Source of the DNA: Staphylococcus americanisciuri
GTDB taxonomy: Bacteria > Bacillota > Bacilli > Staphylococcales > Staphylococcaceae
Direction: 5' to 3'
Assembly: GCF_024814435.1 (NCBI RefSeq)
Contig: NZ_JANUXY010000003.1
Coordinates: 124,001-188,000 of the forward strand
DNA length: 64,000 bases
Under the pieces are notes generated by a model that ran no database searches, was not told the DNA's origin, and saw only the letters and a list, made by a program, of their open reading frames with translations. Each line of letters opens with the position of its first letter. The stretch's first letter is position 1. This document shows positions 55,433 through 64,000 of the stretch, piece by piece. The position numbers and the translations under genes were made by a program.

Positions 55433-56593
55433 TTATGCTACTGTTTTTTCACGTTTTGATAAATTAAACATTGTGAATAAGGCAATGACACCGAAGACAG
55501 CTAGGAAGATAAATGCCATGTTACTGCTTCCTGTCATTGAGGTCACTGCTGAAATAACAAGTGGTGGAAAGAATCCGCCGAGACCTCCCATCATTGAAAC
55601 AATACCGTTTGCCACACCTGCTTCTTTCGCAAAATAGTGTGGTACAAGCTTAAAGATTAAGCCATTCCCGATACCGGCACAAACACTTACTGTCAAACAG
55701 CCAACTGTGAATAATACCATACCATTAGATAGACCAATAATTAAAGCACCGACAATCATTAATGAGAAGAATACTTTTAACATTGTAACAGCGTCGAATT
55801 TATCACCTAACATACCACCGACTGGACGTAAGAACGTTGCTAATGCGATAAATACACCCGTGCGAATACCAGCATCTACTTTGTCTACGCCGAAGTGTTC
55901 TACTAAGAAGTTAGGTAAGAATAGACCGAATGCTACAAACGCACCGAATGTAATAAAATACCAGAAACTTGTGTAGTACAACTTGTAGTTACCTAATAGT
56001 TTACGTGATTGTTCTACTAATGGTACTTTTAATTTGGGTTCATTACCGTCACCAAGTAAGAACATAATAACTGCAAATACGGCCATCACGACCAAATAAC
56101 TTCTAACAGTGTTTTGCCAACCGATAATACCAGCAATTGGTGGTGCTAAAAACGCTGATACAGCTGTTCCTAAGTTCCCCATGCCATAAATACCATTTGC
56201 AAGCCCCACTTTATCTTTTGCAAAGTATTTAGGAATAGACGTTACACCCACTGAGAAAATTGCACCGCCGACACCTAGGAAGAACCCAGCAAACATCAAG
56301 TTACCTGGTGTCGCTGCTTGACTTAATAAGAAGATTGGCACAAGCAATACGATAAAGCTTGTGAAAAACACCCATTTCGCACCGACGATATTTGTTAAAT
56401 AACCAAACGGCACACGCAATACCGAACCTAAAATAACCGGAATTGCTAAAATAATTGATAATTGACCACTTGTTATATCAATGTCCTGGGAAATAAACGG
56501 CATTAACGGTGCAATAATTGTCCATGCCATGAATCCAGCAACTAAGCTGAGTGTTTGAAGTCCCAACTGTAAACCAGCCTTTGATTTATCCAT
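55433..56593 (-). CDS. narT: Nitrate transporter NarT (MFS)
   Basis: The 386-residue protein has twelve spans and the nitrate/nitrite porter signatures [18 protein letters not shown] and [15 protein letters not shown], with the nitrate-binding Arg region in VLRVPFGYL. It brings nitrate to the NarGHJI enzyme encoded nearby. A NreC-like dyad lies about 140 bp upstream, consistent with induction at low oxygen with nitrate. Confidence 0.92.
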   Translation of the reverse strand: MDKSKAGLQLGLQTLSLVAGFMAWTIIAPLMPFISQDIDITSGQLSIILAIPVILGSVLRVPFGYLTNIVGAKWVFFTSFIVLLVPIFLLSQAATPGNLMFAGFFLGVGGAIFSVGVTSIPKYFAKDKVGLANGIYGMGNLGTAVSAFLAPPIAGIIGWQNTVRSYLVVMAVFAVIMFLLGDGNEPKLKVPLVEQSRKLLGNYKLYYTSFWYFITFGAFVAFGLFLPNFLVEHFGVDKVDAGIRTGVFIALATFLRPVGGMLGDKFDAVTMLKVFFSLMIVGALIIGLSNGMVLFTVGCLTVSVCAGIGNGLIFKLVPHYFAKEAGVANGIVSMMGGLGGFFPPLVISAVTSMTGSSNMAFIFLAVFGVIALFTMFNLSKREKTVA

Positions 56594-56726
56594 AATTGAT
56601 TCACCTTTTTCTTTAATAGATCTCTGATATCAAAAGAATTATTCTACTATTTACTTTTGATACGTTTGTTCATTCTCAGTGTAACGTGATTGTGAAATAC
56701 ATAACATAAGGACTTACCCTATACCG

Positions 56727-56745
56727 CTAAAGGAGTATCCCCTAA
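56727..56745 (-). promoter_or_regulatory. NreC-like binding site upstream of narT
   Basis: On the minus strand TTAGGGGATACTCCTTTA, close to the TAGGG-N4-CCCTA dyad reported for NreC in staphylococci; a further TATAGGGTA lies beside it at about 56714-56722. The rest of the gap to 57103 is AT-rich and holds no gene. Confidence 0.55.
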
Positions 56746-57103
56746 CACAAAACAGACACAAATAGAACATTTTTAGGCTATTTCAAAATGGAAAAGTCTA
56801 TCCATGCGCTATGTCATGGACAACGAGATGTTTTGCTTATTCATGTGCATGCAAACAATTGTAAACACAACGCCATATAATTCATTGAAATAAAATCGTT
56901 ATACTCTAAAACTATAAATCACTAGAGATAATAAGTTATATATCTTTTCACATCAATTTTTACCGTTATTTTTTCAATAGCACGCTTAGCTGTAAAAAAT
57001 ATTCTATAAAAGAAATGTACATTTCAGATAAAACATGCTATTTTATTGTTAACAACTCAATTACATAGAGAGATGAGTAATATTCAAGAAAGGAGGATTA
57101 ACC

Positions 57104-58591
57104 ATGTTCAAAAAAGTATTTACGACATTGAGCATTCTTACAACACTTTACTTATTCAATACTGGACATATCACTTATGCAGAGCAAGATGATACTATTT
57201 TAGAATCAACTGAAACAACAGTTATTGCAACACCAACAAATCATGACATTCCTGAAGCCACGGAAGAAGACAGCGAAACAAATTATAATATTCCTGAAGA
57301 AGTAGCAGAAAAAGACACTGAAACAAATGATGATATCCCTGAAGTAGTTGAAGCTACTGACAGTACTACATCAGCAATTAATATAATCGAAAATACAGAA
57401 AATTCAGAAATATATACTGTTAGTGACTCATCTGTAGCGACGGAAAATTCTGAAGTACAACCTATCTTTACAACAAATGACTCTTCTTTATCTGATGAAA
57501 AAGTTATTGGTCAAGACAGTCGAATAGCTGTTAAAAATTACTTAGCTGATCCCTACAAAAAAATCGTACTTCTAAAAATGCATTTTAATAACTTCTCTGC
57601 AAAGGGTACCGGGGCAATGATTAATAAAAATACAGTTTTAACAGCGGCACATAATGTTTATGATTTTGCAACTAAGAGTTTTGCTGAACAAATAACTGTC
57701 ATTGCTGGTGCTCAAGGAAAACTCCCTTTAGGAACAGCAACAGTTATTCAAAAGTTTGTTCCAAAAGAGTGGATAAATTCTGCGTCTAAAGAATATGATT
57801 TTGCTGTATTAAAGTTAAATAATGATTTGGGGAATAAAACTGGATTTTTTTCTTTTTCTCAAGATACCTCACTCAATCAGACACTACAAATTGCCGGTTA
57901 TCCTGGTGATAAAGAATCTAATACACTATATTCCGGAAAAGGCAGGCTATTAAAAACCACACAACATAACCTTTATTATGATGTGGATACATTTAATGGT
58001 GAAAGTGGCAGCCCTATTTTAAATGATCAAAATTTGATTATAGGTGTTCACACTGCTGGGTCTGCTGGACCTGATGAATACAACTTGGGCACACGTATAA
58101 ATAAAGAAAAATTAGCACTTATCAAACAATGGATTGGTGAGATACAAGAGTTAAAGTACGATAAAAAGGTCACTATTTCAAAATCTAAAATTATCGTATG
58201 GAAAGACTTAAAAATCCATGACCGAGTTAACGATAAAAGTCTCACATTAGGTAGAGTATGTATTGCTAAAAATGAATACATTCATCCAAATGGGCAAAGA
58301 TATTTATCTTTATTCGATCATCGTGATAACTTCCTCGGCTATTTTAATAAAGTCGATACAACAGACTTAATCGCTGTAAAGTTAGACAAAGATGTACGAA
58401 TCGTTTCAAAAAATTATGCAGTCTGGGGAAACTTTTTCTGGAATAAGAATCTAGGGCTTACCTCAAAATACTACAACCAGACGCTAAAAGCAAAATACGT
58501 ATACACACTTGGAAATGGTGCTAAGTATTATTCTTTGTATGACAGAAACAACAAGTGGATTGGTTATGTTAATAGTCAAGCTACTAAATAA
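57104..58591 (+). CDS. Secreted V8-like serine protease with GW wall-binding domain
   Basis: The 495-residue protein has a signal peptide (to about residue 26, T-Y-A), an acidic Thr/Glu-rich region with three 14-15-residue repeats (46-88, each with D/N-I-P-E), and an S1B trypsin-like domain at about 135-345: TAAHNV (His 183), YDFAVLKL (Asp 232) and NGESGSP (Ser 301), with GVHTAG. After this come GW/SH3_8-type modules (about 350-495; e.g. KYYSLYDRNNKWIGYVNS) that bind teichoic acid. Classical V8 protease lacks these modules. AAAGGAGG before the ATG. Cotranscribed with the LPXTG gene. Confidence 0.88.
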   Translation: MFKKVFTTLSILTTLYLFNTGHITYAEQDDTILESTETTVIATPTNHDIPEATEEDSETNYNIPEEVAEKDTETNDDIPEVVEATDSTTSAINIIENTENSEIYTVSDSSVATENSEVQPIFTTNDSSLSDEKVIGQDSRIAVKNYLADPYKKIVLLKMHFNNFSAKGTGAMINKNTVLTAAHNVYDFATKSFAEQITVIAGAQGKLPLGTATVIQKFVPKEWINSASKEYDFAVLKLNNDLGNKTGFFSFSQDTSLNQTLQIAGYPGDKESNTLYSGKGRLLKTTQHNLYYDVDTFNGESGSPILNDQNLIIGVHTAGSAGPDEYNLGTRINKEKLALIKQWIGEIQELKYDKKVTISKSKIIVWKDLKIHDRVNDKSLTLGRVCIAKNEYIHPNGQRYLSLFDHRDNFLGYFNKVDTTDLIAVKLDKDVRIVSKNYAVWGNFFWNKNLGLTSKYYNQTLKAKYVYTLGNGAKYYSLYDRNNKWIGYVNSQATK

Positions 58592-58602
58592 AAGGAGTGA
58601 AA

Positions 58603-59178
58603 ATGATGTTCAAAAAAACAATTGCTGTCTCTTTATTAGCAACAGCTACTTTTGCCGGAATAGCAAGTAATACTTTTGCTGATAATTTTGATCCTTTATC
58701 AAATCTACCAACAGACGCTAATGGCGCTTGTATTATTGAAAGCGAGGATGAATTACAAACAGATAATATAGCAAACACGCAATTACCTTCTTCTACACAA
58801 AATGACACTACAACTGTTCAAGGTGTTCCATTCGATCATTGTAATGGATTTGTTTTTAAAACAACTCCTAAAAAATGGTCTATGAATCCACCAACAGATT
58901 TTACCGATTCTAATAGCCCACAAAATTCAGCAACCAATCATGTTGTACCAAAGACACCCGTTCAGACACCTGCACAACAAGTGACACCTGCAACAGATAA
59001 TAATATATCTCAACAAGAACCTACTCAATCACCTTCGTCATCACACACAAAATTAAAAGAATTACCAAATACAGGAACTGATACACAGACATCACCACTT
59101 GCTATCTTTGGTTTCATTCTATTGGGCGGCGCACTTTTAGCTTATCGTCCAGTTACATCCTTATCAAAATCAAAATAA
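58603..59178 (+). CDS. Small LPXTG-anchored surface protein
   Basis: The 191-residue protein has a signal peptide (ends about N-T-F-A), a mature part with two Cys (C-I-I-E-S and H-C-N-G-F), a Pro/Thr/Gln-rich spacer and a sortase signal LPNTG followed by a hydrophobic span and a short basic end (LSKSK). The two Cys could form a disulfide. The start is 11 bp after the protease stop and uses AAAGGAG; ATG at 58603 or 58606. No known ligand. The operon position suggests it acts with the protease, perhaps as substrate, inhibitor or partner. Confidence 0.85.
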   Translation: MMFKKTIAVSLLATATFAGIASNTFADNFDPLSNLPTDANGACIIESEDELQTDNIANTQLPSSTQNDTTTVQGVPFDHCNGFVFKTTPKKWSMNPPTDFTDSNSPQNSATNHVVPKTPVQTPAQQVTPATDNNISQQEPTQSPSSSHTKLKELPNTGTDTQTSPLAIFGFILLGGALLAYRPVTSLSKSK

Positions 59179-59184
59179 TATCAT

Positions 59185-59231
59185 CACCCCAATGTTGCAA
59201 GTCGATGCTTTCTACTTGTTATGTCGGGGTG
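59185..59231 (+). terminator. Terminator of the protease/LPXTG operon
   Basis: CACCCC (59185-59190) with GGGGTG (59226-59231), inner CAAG/CTTG, followed by T5. Confidence 0.75.
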
Positions 59232-59294
59232 TTTTTGCGTAAATAAAAAAGCAATCTCGCTTGTGTGACCACTCCCAAAATCGCTTTTATCTAT

Positions 59295-59945
59295 TTAAAA
59301 ATCAAGTAATTTCTTTTTCAACGCATATTCGACAAGCTCTGGTTTAGATTTCAAATCAAGCTTATCCATGATACGTGTTTTATGCGCTTCGACAGTCTTA
59401 ACAGATACAAAAAGTTTTTCAGCAATATCCTTATTACCATAACCCTTCGCAATCAATGGGAGAATTTCTAGTTCTCTCTTAGACAGTATTTTAAAGGGAT
59501 CATTTGAGTAAGCATCGTCACTAGAAGACTGTACAAATTCTTTCACCAATGATGTCGTCATTTTTGGATCAATATATGTTTGCCCTTTATAGACAGTTCT
59601 GATTGCCAATAATAACTGTTCATCCGGTGCATTTTTTAAAATATAACCATTCGCTCCACTTCTCAAGACATGAAACAGATATTCTTCATCGTCAAACATC
59701 GTGAGAATTAATATTTTGGTATCAGGAAAGCTATCCCGTATTTTACTCGTTGCAATTAATCCTGATTCTCCCGGCGGCATACTCAAGTCCATAATCAGTA
59801 CGTCAGGTTCATGCTCCATCACTTTCTGATATGCTTCTACCCCATCTGCAGCCGTTCCAACGACTTCCATATCCTCTTGAAAGTTCAAAATCATCGAAAA
59901 ACCTGTGCGTACTACCGCGTGATCATCTGCAATTACAATTTTCAT
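59295..59945 (-). CDS. nreC: Oxygen/nitrate response regulator NreC
   Basis: The 216-residue NarL/LuxR-type regulator has a receiver domain (ADDHAVVR, phospho-acceptor in [13 protein letters not shown] near the end) and a LuxR HTH ([22 protein letters not shown]...[12 protein letters not shown]). When phosphorylated by NreB it activates narGHJI, nir and narT. ATG at 59945 with GAGGAG upstream; the extension to 59993 is not likely translated. Last gene of the nar-nre cluster. Confidence 0.93.
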   Translation of the reverse strand: MKIVIADDHAVVRTGFSMILNFQEDMEVVGTAADGVEAYQKVMEHEPDVLIMDLSMPPGESGLIATSKIRDSFPDTKILILTMFDDEEYLFHVLRSGANGYILKNAPDEQLLLAIRTVYKGQTYIDPKMTTSLVKEFVQSSSDDAYSNDPFKILSKRELEILPLIAKGYGNKDIAEKLFVSVKTVEAHKTRIMDKLDLKSKPELVEYALKKKLLDF

Positions 59946-59958
59946 GCGCTTATTCTCC

Positions 59959-60999
59959 TCACTTTTGGTTAATCGGTACATCAAGTGACACAATTGTACC
60001 TTTGCCTTTTTGTGTTTCGATATCTAGGTGCCCATTAACCAGTTCAGCTCGTTCGTTCATGCCATAAAGACCTAGTCCAGAACCTTTTGGTGAATCGCTT
60101 GGCTCGAATCCACACCCTTGATCAGACACTTCAGCATATAAAGTATCTGCTGTTCTTCTGACGGAAACATCCACAGCGTCCACACCTGCATATTTCATCG
60201 CATTGAATACCGCTTCTTGTACAACACGATACACAACTGTTTCAATCTCACTGTCGAAACGCTGTGGCAGCATATCAAAGTGATAGTTCACGACCAATCC
60301 ATAGTTCAGTTCGAGTTGCTTGAAATAAGACTTAAACGCTGCATCTAACCCCAAATCATCAAGTGACGAGGGTCTAAGTTCTAACGATAAGTTACGAATA
60401 TCATCAATCAGTTTCGTCATTAGTCTTTCGATGTTTTTCGCACCATCGAGCAATGTCCCCATCTCTTGTTGGTACTTTAGTAGACGCAACTCCACATTTA
60501 CATTAATCAATTCTTGAACGACGCCGTCATGTAACTCTCGTGAAATGCGTTTGCGTTCATTCTCTTGTGCAGCAATTGTTTTTTGTATCATATTGCGCTG
60601 ATATAACTTCTCTTGTCGCTGTAATTGCGGTGTCACATTTTGCAAGGTAAACGCCTTGATCTGATTCTCTTCATCAATCGTTTGATATGTCGCAGTGAAT
60701 GGTTCTACCTTATTACTTGTTGTTTTCATAAATACTTGAAATGCTGTACTATCAATATCCTCTGATTTTAGAAAGCAGTTATTACACGTCTGTAACGCAT
60801 GCTCATTCGTATAACCTTCACAATGTCCACAAATCGTGTTCGAAATACCACTTAAATCATTCTCCGGTGATATGACACGTTCGGCAGCTTCATTCATATA
60901 AATCACCTTACCATCAGCATCTATAAAAATAATCATTTCAGATGTTTGATGGTAATATGCATTTAAAAATGTTGAAAGCTCACTTAGTTGTTGTGTCAT
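59959..60999 (-). CDS. nreB: Oxygen-sensing histidine kinase NreB
   Basis: The 346-residue cytosolic kinase has an N-terminal PAS-like domain with the cluster Cys pattern C-x2-C-x11-C-x2-C (Cys 57, 60, 72, 75), which holds a [4Fe-4S] cluster that is active only without oxygen. Then the HisKA_3 box [19 protein letters not shown] and the ATPase motifs DQGCGFEP and GSGLGLYGM. The start overlaps the nreA stop. Works with NreA and NreC. Confidence 0.94.
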   Translation of the reverse strand: MTQQLSELSTFLNAYYHQTSEMIIFIDADGKVIYMNEAAERVISPENDLSGISNTICGHCEGYTNEHALQTCNNCFLKSEDIDSTAFQVFMKTTSNKVEPFTATYQTIDEENQIKAFTLQNVTPQLQRQEKLYQRNMIQKTIAAQENERKRISRELHDGVVQELINVNVELRLLKYQQEMGTLLDGAKNIERLMTKLIDDIRNLSLELRPSSLDDLGLDAAFKSYFKQLELNYGLVVNYHFDMLPQRFDSEIETVVYRVVQEAVFNAMKYAGVDAVDVSVRRTADTLYAEVSDQGCGFEPSDSPKGSGLGLYGMNERAELVNGHLDIETQKGKGTIVSLDVPINQK

Positions 61000-61466
61000 G
61001 ATGGCATCACCTTATCCTCACTTGTTAAACTACCAATTCCTCTAATTTGAGAGATGTCTCTCGCAATCTTGGGTAACGGGGTTCCATCACGTTGACCGAA
61101 TAACAACACACCTTTGACACGGTGATGATGCCAAAGTGGTATTGCAATTATCGAAGTAAGCTGTTCACTAATCAGTATTGGATAATTAAACAACGTGCTT
61201 TGAATTTGCTGTTCACTCGCATCATGAATCATCATTGGCTTCCCTGTTTTCATAACATTACCCGCGACACCGCGTCCATAACGTAGCTCGATGCGTCGAT
61301 ATCTTTCATTCAAGTTGCCTGACACGTATCTCCATTTGATCTTCGTGCCAACATGATTTTCTGTAGATAATGCGATACCAGCAAAGTCAAATTGATATTT
61401 TTGACGTAATCCATCCAACTCTCTTTGATAATCATGTTGTGAAAAATCAATCTGGTTCACGGTCAT
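60996..61466 (-). CDS. nreA: Nitrate-sensing GAF protein NreA
   Basis: The 156-residue protein is a single GAF domain ([10 protein letters not shown]..., [43 protein letters not shown]). In staphylococci NreA binds nitrate and controls NreB. It lies between narI and nreB with overlapping or near-overlapping ends. The start is ambiguous: ATG at 61466 is close to GGAG, and a GTG at 61460 has better spacing. Confidence 0.9.
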   Translation of the reverse strand: MTVNQIDFSQHDYQRELDGLRQKYQFDFAGIALSTENHVGTKIKWRYVSGNLNERYRRIELRYGRGVAGNVMKTGKPMMIHDASEQQIQSTLFNYPILISEQLTSIIAIPLWHHHRVKGVLLFGQRDGTPLPKIARDISQIRGIGSLTSEDKVMPS

Positions 61467-61475
61467 CACTCCATA

Positions 61476-62153
61476 TTAAATTTTATGTTTACGATAAATG
61501 ATATAACTACGGCTGGCATAAGTCAACGGCACACTCCATACATGTACCAAACGAGTGAATGGCCAACAAGCCATAATCGTAAAGCCAAGTAAGATGTGCA
61601 ATTTAAATGCAAGTGGTACGTTCATCATTAAACTTGAATCAGGGCTAAGTGTAAATACCCCTCTGAACCAAATAGAAATCGTTTGACGATAATCAAAATC
61701 TGGCACTGTTGCATTCGTAACTAATGTGGCGTAACAGCCAACAAATACAATGGCTAATAGTAAAAAGTTCACAAAAATATCTGATGCTGAACTTAGACGA
61801 CGAACATTTTGTTTTGTTACACGTCTTGCCGTTAATAGCAACATCCCTATCAATGTCATTATACCAAAAATGCTACCAATATACACTGCACCGATATGAT
61901 AGAGGTGGTTATTGACCCCTACACTTTCCAACCAATGTGCTGGGATTAACAATCCAACGACATGCCCGAAAAATACGGGAATAATCCCTAAGTGAAATAA
62001 GAGACTTCCCCATTTCAGCTGCTTTTTTTCAATAAACTCACTCGACTTTGCCGTCCACGAAAATTGATCAAACTTATAACGTGCGATGTGACCAATGACA
62101 AAGATTGCAAGGCAAAGATATGGGAAGATTACCCATAAAAACTGATTAAACAT
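61476..62153 (-). CDS. narI: Nitrate reductase gamma subunit NarI
   Basis: The 225-residue membrane cytochrome b has five spans and the haem-ligand His residues in IGHIARYKF, LLFHLGIIPVFFGHVVGLL and KLHILLGFTIMACWPF. It passes electrons from menaquinol to NarH. Start overlaps narJ. Length normal. Confidence 0.94.
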   Translation of the reverse strand: MFNQFLWVIFPYLCLAIFVIGHIARYKFDQFSWTAKSSEFIEKKQLKWGSLLFHLGIIPVFFGHVVGLLIPAHWLESVGVNNHLYHIGAVYIGSIFGIMTLIGMLLLTARRVTKQNVRRLSSASDIFVNFLLLAIVFVGCYATLVTNATVPDFDYRQTISIWFRGVFTLSPDSSLMMNVPLAFKLHILLGFTIMACWPFTRLVHVWSVPLTYASRSYIIYRKHKI

Positions 62154-62721
62154 GTTGTTTCACCTCATCATCTTCTACTATACAGCGTTTTAATGTTTCG
62201 CGAAGACCACGGATTAAATGGCTGTATGGATTACCTTTTTCTTCTAAATATTTCATGATTGGGTACGTACCATCTTCAATAATCATAATGAGCAGTTGCA
62301 TATTTTCTTGCGCACGATCATCACCATCCATATTGGCTGCATATAAAAACTCCAACATTAATGGGAGATAATCCGATAACTCATTAGATGGCATCTCAAG
62401 ACCGAACATTTCATATAAGACCTTGAGTTTTGCCAACATTTGACCGCGCTCTTTTTGCGTATCAAACTTATTAAACGTCATATAGAGCGTTGTTTTTTTG
62501 TTGAAATCAAATGTATCAGTATACAATGCTTGAATGTCTGACAAGCTTCTTTCATACATCAATTCACGATAAGTTTTCACATGAGGATACGCTGGGTGAT
62601 CCTCAGTGAAGACTTCTTCAAATGTCTTTGGATGGAACGTTAACTTCTCCGGAAAACTTAATTGCTGACTCATAAATCCTAATGTGTCTTTATAGTATTT
62701 CAGCATTTCAAGATTAATCAC
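62146..62721 (-). CDS. narJ: Nitrate reductase assembly chaperone NarJ
   Basis: About 191 residues. NarJ is a cytosolic chaperone (TorD/DmsD-like) needed for molybdenum cofactor insertion in NarG. Recognisable blocks: FPEKLTFHPKTFEEVF, LYMTFNKFDTQKERGQMLAKLKVLYEMFGLEMPSNELSDYLPLMLEFL. GTG at 62721 is preferred, with GGAGGG 8 bp upstream, and overlaps the narH stop; the longer frame to 62748 is less likely. Confidence 0.9.
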   Translation of the reverse strand: MINLEMLKYYKDTLGFMSQQLSFPEKLTFHPKTFEEVFTEDHPAYPHVKTYRELMYERSLSDIQALYTDTFDFNKKTTLYMTFNKFDTQKERGQMLAKLKVLYEMFGLEMPSNELSDYLPLMLEFLYAANMDGDDRAQENMQLLIMIIEDGTYPIMKYLEEKGNPYSHLIRGLRETLKRCIVEDDEVKQHV

Positions 62722-64000
62722 GGAAAATCCCTCCATAGAAACTTTCATTATAAATTTCTTGACCTGATTTACCTGCGCCTACTGATACGCTACAACCGTC
62801 ACAGTTAGAACCGAAATACTCGCCTCCATAACCTTGACTACCTTGTGCCACATACGTATCCATATATTGTTCTTTGTGAGATGTTGGAATTACGAAACGA
62901 TCTTCGTGTTTTGCAATGGCAAGTAGGCGATACATATCTTTCGCTTGACGCTCCGTTAAACCAACGCGTTCTAAGCGTGATACATCGAACGCACGCCCTG
63001 TATTTTGTGCACGCATGTAACTTCTCATCATTGCCATACGTTGTAATGAACCTTTAACCGCTGTTGTGTCCCCTGCTGTAAATAATTCAGCCAAGTATTG
63101 AACTGGTAAGCGCATTTCTTCAATTGCTGGGAAAATAGCGTCTGGATTATTCGCAGTGTTTTTCCCCTCAAAGTAATTCATGATTGGACTGAGTGGTGGA
63201 CAATACCATACCATTGGCATTGTGCGATATTCTGGGTGTAATGGGAATGCCAATTTATATTCAATAGCCAATTTATAGATTGGTGAGTTTTGTGCGGCTT
63301 CAATCCACTCTTGTGCAATACCATCTTTTTCAGCTTGTTCAATGACCTCTTGATCAAATGGGTTCAAGAATAAATCTAATTGTTTTTCGTACAAATCTTG
63401 TTCGTTTTCAGCTGTTGCTGCTTCTTGTACTCGGTCTGCGTCATAAAGCAATACGCCTAAGTAACGCATACGACCTGTACATGTTTCAGAGCATACTGTC
63501 GGCAGACCCGCTTCAACACGTGGGAAGCAAAATGTACATTTTTCAGCTTTGTTTGTTTTCCAGTTGAAGTATACTTTTTTGTACGGGCAACCTGTCATAC
63601 AGTAGCGCCATCCACGACATGCTTCTTGGTCAACAAGTACGATACCATCTTCATCACGCTTATACATTGCACCTGATGGACATGATGCCACGCAGCTCGG
63701 ATTCAAACAGTGTTCACATAGGCGTGGTAAATACATCATAAATGTTTGATCGAAGTTGAACTTGATGTCTTCTTCAATTTTTTGAATATTAGGGTCTTGT
63801 GGTCCTGTAATATGACCACCCGCTAAGTCATCTTCCCAGTTTGGTCCCCAGTCGATATCCATACGTTGACCTGTCATCACTGAATGCGCTTTGGCAACTG
63901 GCGTATGTTTAGAATCTTTAGCTGTTGTTAAATGCTCATAGTTGTATGTCCATGGCTCATAGTAATCTTTGATGATTGGCATATCTGGGTTGTAGAAGAT
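62714..64000 (-). CDS. narH: Nitrate reductase beta subunit NarH (partial, 5' end beyond window)
   Basis: The frame continues to the window edge (I-F-Y-N-P-D before the ATG at 63982), so the N-terminal part is missing. Iron-sulfur motifs are intact: CEHCLNPSCVASCP, CRGWRYCMTGCPYKK (with Trp in place of one Cys, as in the [3Fe-4S] site of NarH), and CTFCFPRVEAGLPTVCSETC. It moves electrons from NarI to NarG. The tight overlap with narJ is normal for narGHJI. Confidence 0.96.
   Translation of the reverse strand: MFYNPDMPIIKDYYEPWTYNYEHLTTAKDSKHTPVAKAHSVMTGQRMDIDWGPNWEDDLAGGHITGPQDPNIQKIEEDIKFNFDQTFMMYLPRLCEHCLNPSCVASCPSGAMYKRDEDGIVLVDQEACRGWRYCMTGCPYKKVYFNWKTNKAEKCTFCFPRVEAGLPTVCSETCTGRMRYLGVLLYDADRVQEAATAENEQDLYEKQLDLFLNPFDQEVIEQAEKDGIAQEWIEAAQNSPIYKLAIEYKLAFPLHPEYRTMPMVWYCPPLSPIMNYFEGKNTANNPDAIFPAIEEMRLPVQYLAELFTAGDTTAVKGSLQRMAMMRSYMRAQNTGRAFDVSRLERVGLTERQAKDMYRLLAIAKHEDRFVIPTSHKEQYMDTYVAQGSQGYGGEYFGSNCDGCSVSVGAGKSGQEIYNESFYGGIFRD

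Noticed and set aside
1..64000. CRISPR arrays, tRNA or rRNA genes, prophage
   Set aside because: No spaced direct repeats, cloverleaf or rRNA-like sequence, or phage structural genes were found on either strand.

Overview
The window is a chromosomal segment of a low-GC staphylococcus. The evidence is a run of genes typical of Staphylococcus in the order known from the S. aureus region between rpiA and the nitrate reductase operon: rpiA, gltS, tcaRA, hrtBA/hssRS, mqo, lctP, iruO, a CorA-type transporter, scrA, the 707-residue AraC regulator Rsp, narT, nreABC and narHJI. Several gene contents differ from S. aureus as I know it (no tcaB next to tcaA, a GW-domain V8-like protease, a solitary TenA, a bacteriocin-like cassette), so a non-aureus species is likely; the exact species cannot be read from the sequence. 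I saw no rRNA, tRNA, CRISPR array, prophage or intact insertion sequence.

Layout. 1-7 kb: tail of an unknown Asp/Thr-rich protein, then minus-strand ynfA-type gene, galM, a small XRE regulator and rpiA; a NatAB-like ABC exporter; and a three-gene XRE/two-membrane-protein operon with twin operator-like dyads. 7-14.9 kb: mpg, a PadR/DUF1700/DUF4097 operon, a lone GH2-like fragment divergent from an AraC regulator, gltS, a zinc-type CobW GTPase with a Zur box, and a thioesterase. 14.9-20.5 kb: a lactate/2-hydroxyacid dehydrogenase, an orphan PTS IIC, and an accessory patch with an MFS gene lacking a normal start codon, a decayed hydrolase and possible group II intron remains, then a catalytically altered hydrolase. 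20.8-30.3 kb: TenA, tcaA/tcaR, a previously unlisted 24-residue hydrophobic peptide, the haem-stress system HssRS-HrtAB with its direct-repeat operator, and mqo.

30.7-33.3 kb: a GT4 glycosyltransferase and a bacteriocin-like precursor plus a two-TM candidate immunity protein. This cassette is bracketed by 47-bp direct repeats and 13-bp inverted repeats, and its strong Shine-Dalgarno leads into a frame without a start codon. 33.3-46.2 kb: lctP with a Rex-like box, a lipoprotein, GNAT, YhdH-type reductase, iruO with a Fur box, a YcnJ/YcnI copper pair, a Na/Pi transporter gene broken by one in-frame stop, a CorA-type transporter, and scrA with a LacI-type operator. 46.7-57 kb: rsp, a CynX-type MFS transporter, a His/Met-rich membrane protein, DMT permease, M42 peptidase, a RocB-like peptidase and narT. 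57-64 kb: a secreted V8-like protease with wall-binding GW modules followed by an LPXTG protein, then nreC-nreB-nreA-narI-narJ-narH (narH runs off the end).

Together the region is rich in redox and metal adaptation (NreABC/Nar, Rex, Fur, Zur, HssRS, copper genes). It also carries a dispersed two-hairpin intergenic repeat in about eight places. The most unusual parts are the bacteriocin-like cassette, the peptide divergent from tcaR, and the protease/LPXTG pair.
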